Origin: Patulibacter sp.
GTDB lineage: Bacteria > Actinomycetota > Thermoleophilia > Solirubrobacterales > Solirubrobacteraceae
NCBI GenBank assembly: GCA_023268575.1
Contig: JALRCL010000847.1
Location: 1 to 10,610 of the forward strand
Reading direction: 5' to 3'
DNA length: 10,610 nt
The notes under the pieces are model-generated. The model did no database searches and was not told the DNA's origin. It was given only the letters and a program-made list of their open reading frames with translations. Both the position numbers and the translations under genes were made by a program. Positions 5,797-10,610 of this stretch are shown in pieces (the stretch's first letter is position 1; each line of letters begins with the position of its first letter).

Positions 5797-6699
5797 GTGA
5801 CGCTCGACCGCCTTCCCCTCCTGGCCAGCGGCAAGGTCCGCGACATCTACGAGCTCGGGGACCGCCTGCTGCTCGTGGCCAGCGACCGCGTGTCGACGTA
5901 CGACGTCGTGCACCCGAACACCATCCCCGGCAAGGGGGCGGTGCTCACCGGCATCTCGGCGTTCTGGTTCGACCGCACGAGCCACGTGATCGCCAACCAC
6001 GTCGTCTCCTACACCGACGGGATCCCCGTGGAGGCCCGCGGGCGGGGCGTCGTCGTGCGCCGGCTCGAGATGCTGCCGATCGAGGCCGTCGTGCGCGGGC
6101 ACATCACCGGTTCGGGCTGGCGCGACTACCAGGCGTCGGGCTCGGTCTCGGGGATCGAGCTGCCCGCCGGCCTCCAGGAGAGCCAGGAGCTGCCGGTCCC
6201 GATCTTCACGCCCTCGACGAAGGCGGAGCTCGGCACGCACGACGAGGCGATCGACTTCGCCCGCGCCGCGGAGCTCCTGGCGCCGGTCGCGCCCGACGGG
6301 GACGGCGACGCGCTCGCGACCCGGGTGCGCGAGGCGTCGATCGCGCTCTACCGGCTGGGGCACGAGCACGCGCGCTCGCGCGGCGTCATCCTCGCCGACA
6401 CGAAGTTCGAGTTCGGCCTCGACCCGGAGACGGGCGAGCTCGTCCTCGGCGACGAGGCGCTGACGCCCGACAGCTCGCGCTACTGGCCCGCGGACGGGTT
6501 CGAGGTCGGCACGACGCCCCCGAGCTTCGACAAGCAGTACGTCCGCGACTGGGCGACGTCGTCGGGCTGGGACAAGACGCCGCCGGCGCCCGAGATCCCC
6601 GCCGAGGTCGTGAAGGGGACGCAGGAGCGCTACGCCGAGGCGTACGAGCGGATCACGGGCGAGCCGCTCTCGGCCTGGCTCGAGCGCACCCGCGCCTGA
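5797..6699 (+). CDS. purC: Phosphoribosylaminoimidazole-succinocarboxamide synthase (SAICAR synthetase)
   Basis: 300 residues. PurC joins L-aspartate to CAIR using ATP to make SAICAR, the eighth step of de novo purine synthesis, in the cytosol. Family motifs are complete: LLASGKVRDIYEL (8-20, nucleotide-binding loop), ASDRVSTYDVV (28-38), GKGAVLTGISAFWF (45-58), RRLEMLPIEAVVRGHITGSG (88-107), FTPSTKAELGTHDE (137-150), VILADTKFEFG (197-207) and DEALTPDSSRYWP (219-231). The length matches the longer ADE1-like form, not the roughly 237-residue E. coli enzyme. The start is the GTG at 5797, chosen because the SAICAR synthase N-terminus begins there and a -10 box lies just ahead. No other pur gene is adjacent in the window. 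Confidence 0.97.
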   Translation: MTLDRLPLLASGKVRDIYELGDRLLLVASDRVSTYDVVHPNTIPGKGAVLTGISAFWFDRTSHVIANHVVSYTDGIPVEARGRGVVVRRLEMLPIEAVVRGHITGSGWRDYQASGSVSGIELPAGLQESQELPVPIFTPSTKAELGTHDEAIDFARAAELLAPVAPDGDGDALATRVREASIALYRLGHEHARSRGVILADTKFEFGLDPETGELVLGDEALTPDSSRYWPADGFEVGTTPPSFDKQYVRDWATSSGWDKTPPAPEIPAEVVKGTQERYAEAYERITGEPLSAWLERTRA

Positions 6700-6884
6700 G
6701 CGCCGGCCCGAGGGTCGCCGCCCCGCAGGCCGTCGCGGGCGAGCGCGCCGGCGACCTCGTCGACCGGCCGCGCCGACGCGTCGTCCGGGCCGGTGAGGGC
6801 CAGGACCCCGGCCCCCGCGCTGGCGAGGACGAACGCGACGAGGGAGCGGGCCGCGCGGCGACGGGCAGGCGTGGCGGGGGACAT
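6630..6884 (-). CDS. Possible small secreted or membrane-anchored protein overlapping purC antisense
   Basis: 84 residues. The start is well supported: GAGGAG lies 6 bases ahead of the ATG at 6884, and the N-terminus is a signal-peptide pattern with basic residues (ARRRAARS) and a hydrophobic stretch (LVAFVLASAGAGVLAL, 15-30). The rest (TGPDDASARPVDEVAGALAR and onward) is unlike anything I recognise. The last 23 codons run antisense over the 3' end of purC (70 bp), so that part is constrained by purC and may not be a real protein end. TACGGT at 6930-6935 (minus) is a possible -10 box, and a four-half-site dyad lies upstream of it at 6965-7001. Confidence 0.45.
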   Translation of the reverse strand: MSPATPARRRAARSLVAFVLASAGAGVLALTGPDDASARPVDEVAGALARDGLRGGDPRAGAQARVRSSQAESGSPVIRSYASA

Positions 6885-6929
6885 GGGTGGCTCCTCGGGG
6901 ACGGCCGCCGGGGGAAGCGGCTCGGATGC

Positions 6930-6939
6930 ACCGTACGGT
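6930..6939. promoter_or_regulatory. Palindrome ACCGTACGGT containing TAnnnT boxes on both strands
   Basis: This perfect 10-bp palindrome gives TACGGT on either strand. On the minus strand it would be a -10 box about 45 bases ahead of the small gene at 6884. No -35 match is apparent, so this is a weak call. Confidence 0.3.
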
Positions 6940-6964
6940 CGGGAGGCCGCCGCCGGGGGCGCCT

Positions 6965-7001
6965 CTCACCGCGGTCTCACGGATCGTGAGCGGGCCGTGA
7001 G
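6965..7001. promoter_or_regulatory. Symmetric array of four CTCAC/GTGAG half-sites with 11-bp spacing
   Basis: CTCAC occurs at 6965-6969 and 6976-6980, and its complement GTGAG at 6986-6990 and 6997-7001. Each like pair is spaced by exactly 11 bp and the whole is mirror-symmetric about 6983. The spacer bases are not symmetric, so the half-sites themselves stand out. Tandem 5-mers every 11 bp are the known layout for OmpR/PhoB-type response regulators (for example Pho and GlnR boxes). It lies about 60 bp upstream of the putative start of the small minus gene and about 240 bp upstream of the large surface gene. Confidence 0.5.
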
Positions 7002-7070
7002 GCGTTGCCTCGACGACGCGACGCGACGTGCGCCCCGACGACGACCTGATCCGGGGGCCGCGGGCGCGGA

Positions 7071-7091
7071 CCCGCCGTGATGGACGGCGGG
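7071..7091. other. GC-rich 8-bp hairpin with 5-base loop
   Basis: CCCGCCGT (7071-7078) pairs perfectly with ACGGCGGG (7084-7091) around GATGG. It has no U-tract and no gene ending just before it on either strand, so a terminator role is doubtful. It lies 50 bp ahead of the TTGACG element. It may be a protein-binding dyad or chance in GC-rich DNA. Confidence 0.3.
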
Positions 7092-7140
7092 CGTGGCTCA
7101 TCTGGACCGATGGACGACGGCCGATGCGGATCATTCGTCC

Positions 7141-7171
7141 TTGACGCTTGCCCCATCGGTTGAGGGATGCT
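7141..7171 (+). promoter_or_regulatory. Candidate promoter of the surface-protein gene
   Basis: TTGACG (7141-7146) matches five of six -35 consensus bases. The only -10 candidate is GATGCT (7166-7171), which matches three of six and leaves an overlong 19-bp spacer. If used, the leader would be about 65 bases and would include the C11 run and the hairpin over the ribosome binding site. The spacing is poor, so confidence is low. Confidence 0.3.
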
Positions 7172-7207
7172 GGGCCAACCCCTCGCCTGGCCCGTCCCGG
7201 CCCGGCG

Positions 7208-7218
7208 CCCCCCCCCCC
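7208..7218 (+). repeat. Homopolymer run of 11 C
   Basis: Eleven consecutive C residues stand 25 bp ahead of the ATG of the surface-protein gene and just upstream of its ribosome binding site. It is the only homopolymer of this length I see in the window. Such tracts slip during replication and are the usual basis of phase variation of surface proteins; whether that occurs here is untested. The run could also be a sequencing or assembly trouble spot. Confidence 0.8.
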
Positions 7219-7230
7219 GACCCGGAAGAC

Positions 7231-7243
7231 GAGGGCTGCCCTC
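7231..7243 (+). promoter_or_regulatory. Hairpin enclosing the Shine-Dalgarno of the surface-protein gene
   Basis: GAGGG (7231-7235), the Shine-Dalgarno 8 bases ahead of the ATG, is perfectly complementary to CCCTC (7239-7243), which ends exactly at the ATG; the loop is CTG. Formed in the mRNA, this would hide the ribosome binding site. A 5-bp stem is modest, but it is all G-C except one pair. It may tune translation or be chance. Confidence 0.45.
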
Positions 7244-10200
7244 ATGCGCAGACGCTCACTGGACCCGACCGACCGCCCGGCGCGGGTCCTCCCCGGACTG
7301 CTGTCCGCCGTCGTCGCGGCGACCCTCGCCGCCGTGGCCGGTGCCCCGGCGGCCTCCGCCGCAGCCCCGCAGAACGACTGGAGCTGTCGCGCCGAGACCC
7401 TCGACCTCCGCCTCGCCGGCGCCGGCGTCCTCGACCCGATCGAGGACCTCCTCGCGACCGGCAGCGACGACGCCGCCTGTCGCACGAGCACCAATTCGCC
7501 GCTCGGCGGCGGGCTGCAGCAGGTCCTGAACGTCCTGCGGCCGCTGGGCGTCGACGTCGGCCTGCTCACGACCTCGACCACCACGGACGTCGCGCGGCCC
7601 GTCTCCGCGCGCGAGCCGGAGGCCTACGCGCGCGTCGCGGGGCTCGACGTCTCGCTGGCCGGCGTGACGTCGCTCGTGAAGGTCGGTGCGGTGGAGTCGC
7701 GCGTCCAGGCCCGCTGCGCCGACGGCGTGGCGAACGTCACGTCGACGTTCGACGTCGCGGACGTGCGGGTCTTCGGGCAACGCGTGAACCTCACCGACGC
7801 GGTCGTGGAGCTCTCCGGCGCCCTCGGGCCGCTCGGGCCGGTCGTGCGGCTCACGCCCGGCGACCTGCGCCAGACCGCGGCGGGCACGCAGCGCACCGGC
7901 CTGCGGGTCGAGGTGCTCCAGCTCGGCGTCCCGCTGCTCGACGTCTCCGTCGCCGTGTCGCGGGTGGCCGCGGGCGCCGATGCGTGCGCCACGGCCAGCG
8001 CCGCCGCACCCGAGGTCGAGGGTCGCACGATCACCGCCGAGGTCGCGCCCGCGAAGGGGGCGACCGTGGAGCGCTGCTCCTTCGCCGTCACGCCCCCCGG
8101 GGGCGGCTCGGCGGTCACCGTCGACGGGACCTTCGCCGACGGGCGGTGCACGGCGCAGTTGTCGCGGCAGCAGTTCCCGCCCGGCGACGACGCTTACCGG
8201 GCGACCGTCACCGTGGTCGACAGCGCCTCCCACAGCGCGACGAGCCCGGAGGCCTCCTTCCGCCTCGCGCCGCCCCGCGTCGAGGCGCCCACCGTCAACG
8301 GGCGCGAGGTCGCGAGCGTCGTCGTCCCCGGCGCGGGCGCCACGATCGCCGGCGACGCCTGCGCCCTGACCGTCGCGCCGGCCGGCGGCGCGCCGACCGC
8401 CGTCCCGGCGAAGGTCGAGACCGACGCCGTCTCCGGCGTCCAGCGCTGCGTGGCGCGGCTGCCCGAGGCCGGCTTCCCGCCCGGCGAGTACGCGGTGGTG
8501 GCGACCGTCACCGACTCCCTCGGCGACGAGGCGTCCGGCTCCGGGACGATCGCCATCGGCGGTCCCGAGGTCGCCAACGTCCGGCTCGACGGCCGCACCG
8601 CGCGGGCCGACTTCTCGCCGGCCTCCGGCACGACGATCGAGAGCTGCCGCTTCGAGCTGACGCTGCGGCCGGACGGCCCCACGAAGGCGGTGGCCGGCAC
8701 GGTCGACGTCGACGGCGCCGGCTGCTCCGCTGCGCTGCCGGCCGCGCAGTTCCCGCCCGGGACCTACGACGTCGTCGGGATCGGCGTCGACTCCGACGGC
8801 GGCAGCGCCCAGGGCCAGGGCTCCGGCACGATCGCCGGCCCGGTGATCGGGGACGTCGCGCAGGACGGCCGCGACCTCGTCGTCGCGGAGGTGGCGCCCG
8901 GCACGGATGCGACGATCGACGCCGCCACGGGTTGCGAGGTCGCGCTGACCGCCGTCGGTGGTGGTCCGGTGGCGCTCGGTCCGGTGACCTACGACGCCGC
9001 GCAGCGCCGCTGCGTCGCGCTGCTGCCGGCCGACCTGGCGTCGGGCGACTACGACGTGACGACGACGGTCACCGACTCCGACGGCGGGGTCGCGACGGCG
9101 ACCGAGCGCGTCCGCCTCGCCGGCGGTCCGGCGATCACGAGCATCGGGGTCGACGAGCGCGACGCCTCCGCGACGATCGTCCCGGCCGACGGCCGCACGA
9201 TCGCCGGCGGCACGTGCAGCTTCGCGCTGACGCCGAAGGGCGGCGGCGCGACGACGACGATCGAGGGCACCGTCAGCGGCACGACCTGCACGGCCACCCT
9301 GCCGGAGTCCTCGGTCCCCGACGGCGAGTACGACGTGGCCGTCACCGCGTCCGACAGCGCGGGCTTCCGGTCGACCGCGACGAGCACGGCGAAGGTCCCC
9401 GGGGTCCCGGTCGACGCGACCGTCGGGCCGCCGACCCTCGTCGAGCGCGAGGTCCGCGTGACGGTCCTGACGCCGGGCGACTCGCCCGTCGAGCGCTGCT
9501 CGGTGCAGGTCGCGCCGAAGGCCGGCGGCGCCTCGGTGACCCTGCCGGGCACCTTCGTCGACGGCGTCTGCCGCGCGACCCTGCCGCGCGAGCAGTTCCC
9601 GCCCGGGACCTACGACGCCCGGGTGACGCTCGTGCAGGCCAACGGACGCGAGGTCGTCAGCGCCGGCGAGATCGTCCTCGCGGGGCCGACCGTCGGTGAG
9701 CCCGTGGTCGTCGGGCCCGTCGTCGCGGTGCCCGCCACCCCCGGCTCCGGGGGCGGCGTGACGTCGTGCTCGATCACCGTGACCCCCGCCGGGGGCGGCG
9801 CGCCGGTGACGGTCGCCGGCTACTACGACGCGGCGGCGAAGGGCTGCGCCTGGCTGCTGCCGCCGGAGAAGGTCCCGTCCGGGGACTACGACGCGGTGAT
9901 CACCGTGCGCGACAGCAACGGCGATGAGGCCACGAAGACGAGTCGGATCACCGTCGTCCAGCCCGGTGCGGACCGCCAGGGCACCCCGCCGCCGACCACC
10001 AGCGGCGAGGTCGCCCAGGACTTCCTCGCCTGCGCCGGCGGGACCTCCGCGCTGATCAACGTCCGCCAGTCCGGGAACCGTGCCCGCGTGTCGGGTGTGG
10101 CGCTGGAGCGGCTGGCCGGGAAGACGGTCCAGGTCCAGCTCTACCAGCCGGGTCGCGCCCGCCGCACCGCCGCCCGCACGACGGTCGGCCGCGACGGGCA

Positions 10201-10597
10201 GTTCAGCGTGCTCGCGGTCGCGCCCCGCAACCCGCCGCGCGCGACGCGCTACCGGGTCGTGGTCGACGGACGGGCCAGCCGGACGCTGCGGCTCGTGCGC
10301 CGGACGCTCGTGTCGAAGACGTCCGTCCGCAACGGCCGCGTGACGATCACGGGGCGGATCACGAAGCCGTACCCGCGGGTCGGCCTGCAGATCTCGGTCC
10401 AGCGGCGCGTGGACTGCAAGCGCTACGACGACGTGGCGACCACCACCGTCCGGCGCAACGGGCGCTACTCGTTCTCGTTCACCGGGATCAAGGGGCGCGC
10501 GTACCTCTACCGCGTGCAGACGCGGGTCCCGTCGCGCAAGAACGGGCCGTCCCGCTCCCGCTCGTTCTCGCTGCCGCAGATCGTGGTCGTGCGATGA
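7244..10597 (+). CDS. Large secreted protein: choice-of-anchor-P-like head, seven Cys-paired Ig-like repeats, Arg-rich tail
   Basis: 1117 residues. A signal peptide spans 1-41 (basic start, LLSAVVAATLAAVAG, cut near ASAAA). The head, 42-255, has segments such as AYARVAGLDVSLAGVTSLVK (127-146) and SRVQARCADGVANVTST (152-168) that recall choice-of-anchor P proteins of actinobacteria; this match is by eye. Residues 256-908 hold seven Ig-like repeats. Residues 922-1117 are a basic module with two beta-type sub-repeats (about 945-1016 and 1031-1110). All 20 cysteines pair plausibly: four in the head, two per repeat, two in the tail. There is no LPxTG motif and no C-terminal membrane segment, so it is released or wall-held through its basic tail. 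The ATG at 7244 is chosen for the signal peptide and GAGGG ahead of it; an in-frame TTG at 7148 is less likely. Role unknown; a surface or adhesive protein is a reasonable guess. Confidence 0.88.
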   Translation: MRRRSLDPTDRPARVLPGLLSAVVAATLAAVAGAPAASAAAPQNDWSCRAETLDLRLAGAGVLDPIEDLLATGSDDAACRTSTNSPLGGGLQQVLNVLRPLGVDVGLLTTSTTTDVARPVSAREPEAYARVAGLDVSLAGVTSLVKVGAVESRVQARCADGVANVTSTFDVADVRVFGQRVNLTDAVVELSGALGPLGPVVRLTPGDLRQTAAGTQRTGLRVEVLQLGVPLLDVSVAVSRVAAGADACATASAAAPEVEGRTITAEVAPAKGATVERCSFAVTPPGGGSAVTVDGTFADGRCTAQLSRQQFPPGDDAYRATVTVVDSASHSATSPEASFRLAPPRVEAPTVNGREVASVVVPGAGATIAGDACALTVAPAGGAPTAVPAKVETDAVSGVQRCVARLPEAGFPPGEYAVVATVTDSLGDEASGSGTIAIGGPEVANVRLDGRTARADFSPASGTTIESCRFELTLRPDGPTKAVAGTVDVDGAGCSAALPAAQFPPGTYDVVGIGVDSDGGSAQGQGSGTIAGPVIGDVAQDGRDLVVAEVAPGTDATIDAATGCEVALTAVGGGPVALGPVTYDAAQRRCVALLPADLASGDYDVTTTVTDSDGGVATATERVRLAGGPAITSIGVDERDASATIVPADGRTIAGGTCSFALTPKGGGATTTIEGTVSGTTCTATLPESSVPDGEYDVAVTASDSAGFRSTATSTAKVPGVPVDATVGPPTLVEREVRVTVLTPGDSPVERCSVQVAPKAGGASVTLPGTFVDGVCRATLPREQFPPGTYDARVTLVQANGREVVSAGEIVLAGPTVGEPVVVGPVVAVPATPGSGGGVTSCSITVTPAGGGAPVTVAGYYDAAAKGCAWLLPPEKVPSGDYDAVITVRDSNGDEATKTSRITVVQPGADRQGTPPPTTSGEVAQDFLACAGGTSALINVRQSGNRARVSGVALERLAGKTVQVQLYQPGRARRTAARTTVGRDGQFSVLAVAPRNPPRATRYRVVVDGRASRTLRLVRRTLVSKTSVRNGRVTITGRITKPYPRVGLQISVQRRVDCKRYDDVATTTVRRNGRYSFSFTGIKGRAYLYRVQTRVPSRKNGPSRSRSFSLPQIVVVR
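8009..9967 (+). repeat. Seven tandem Ig-like protein repeats (coding)
   Basis: Repeat starts fall at 8009, 8273, 8564, 8840, 9128, 9404 and 9686 (protein residues 256, 344, 441, 533, 629, 721, 815), with lengths of 88 to 97 residues. The shared plan is P-x-V ... P-G/D-x-T-I-x-x-C-S-F-x-L-T-P-x-G-G-G ... C-x-A-x-L-P-x-x-x-F-P-P-G-x-Y-D-V ... V-T-D-S-x-G. Each unit has exactly two Cys with 23 to 28 residues between them. Identity between units is moderate, so they are old duplications; DNA is not identical enough to suggest recent expansion. Confidence 0.85.
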
Positions 10598-10610
10598 GGG
10601 CGTGACGCGT
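10598..10610. other. Window end, 13 bp after the surface-protein stop
   Basis: Too short to hold a recognisable feature. A GTG at 10602 could be the start of a following gene, but nothing supports it. Confidence 0.3.

Larger units (their letters stand above)
6885..7243. other. Non-coding region between the small minus gene and the surface-protein gene
   Basis: No convincing gene is seen over 359 bp. It holds the palindrome at 6930, the half-site array at 6965-7001, small hairpins at 6999-7011 (GAGGC-GTT-GCCTC) and 7071-7091, an isolated TTGACG at 7141, the dyad GGGCCA-N10-TGGCCC at 7172-7193, the C11 run at 7208-7218, and a hairpin over the ribosome binding site at 7231-7243. Open frames crossing it on the plus strand have low-complexity or frame-shadow composition. 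No known riboswitch fold was recognised. Confidence 0.6.

Noticed and set aside
6883..7080. Plus-strand frame starting at the ATG at 6883
   Set aside because: No ribosome-binding site and a low-complexity product; the minus-strand ATG overlapping the same bases has a good Shine-Dalgarno and signal peptide.
7148..7243. In-frame TTG start extending the surface protein by 32 residues
   Set aside because: The extension is Pro-rich, crosses the C11 run and would bury the signal peptide; the ATG at 7244 begins a normal signal peptide after GAGGG.
7093..9699. Plus-strand open frame of 868 codons in another frame of the surface-protein gene
   Set aside because: Arg/Asp-rich shadow without signal peptide or motifs; the frame from 7244 has a signal peptide, repeats and a proper stop.
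8009..9967. CRISPR-like or recent DNA repeat array
   Set aside because: Periodicity is at the protein level only, about 88-97 codons; the DNA units have diverged and lie within one continuous gene.

Overview
The window is very GC-rich chromosomal DNA with actinobacterial habits: GTG starts, start codons a few bases behind TAnnnT boxes (leaderless genes), and secreted proteins with Arg-rich beta-type C-terminal modules. I infer a Thermoleophilia-type actinobacterium (Solirubrobacter, Conexibacter or Patulibacter relatives). This is a guess from style, not from a marker gene. No tRNA, rRNA, CRISPR array, transposase or phage gene was seen.

Layout. 1-2449 (minus strand): a secreted protein cut by the window edge with the start of a carboxypeptidase-regulatory-like fold; a secreted PQQ-type glucose/sorbosone dehydrogenase family protein; and a small cytosolic protein resembling the YunG family, separated from the dehydrogenase by a strong nested hairpin. 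2503-3218 (plus): an EcsC-like protein of unknown function, preceded by a possible leaderless 10-codon upstream ORF whose stop overlaps its ATG. 3224-3835 (minus): clpP. 3962-4761 (plus): an SRPBCC/AHSA1-type protein and an ArsR-type regulator, coupled by a GTGA overlap. The clpP/SRPBCC gap holds a perfect 16-bp inverted repeat and a second smaller dyad with the same core. 4768-5694 (minus): a LysR-type regulator, divergent from 5797-6699 (plus), purC (SAICAR synthase), which looks leaderless. 6630-6884 (minus): a possible small secreted protein overlapping the purC 3' end. 6885-7243: a non-coding stretch rich in structure. 7244-10597 (plus): a 1117-residue secreted protein with seven Ig-like repeats, each with a conserved pair of cysteines.

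How the parts may work together. Most genes are housekeeping or single units. Two places look like real regulatory systems. At 3836-3961 one regulator, probably the ArsR protein encoded just downstream, could control its own operon and clpP through symmetric back-to-back promoters. At 6960-7243 a four-half-site operator, a C11 homopolymer and a hairpin over the ribosome binding site lie ahead of the large surface protein, suggesting its expression may be switchable. Both are inferences from sequence.
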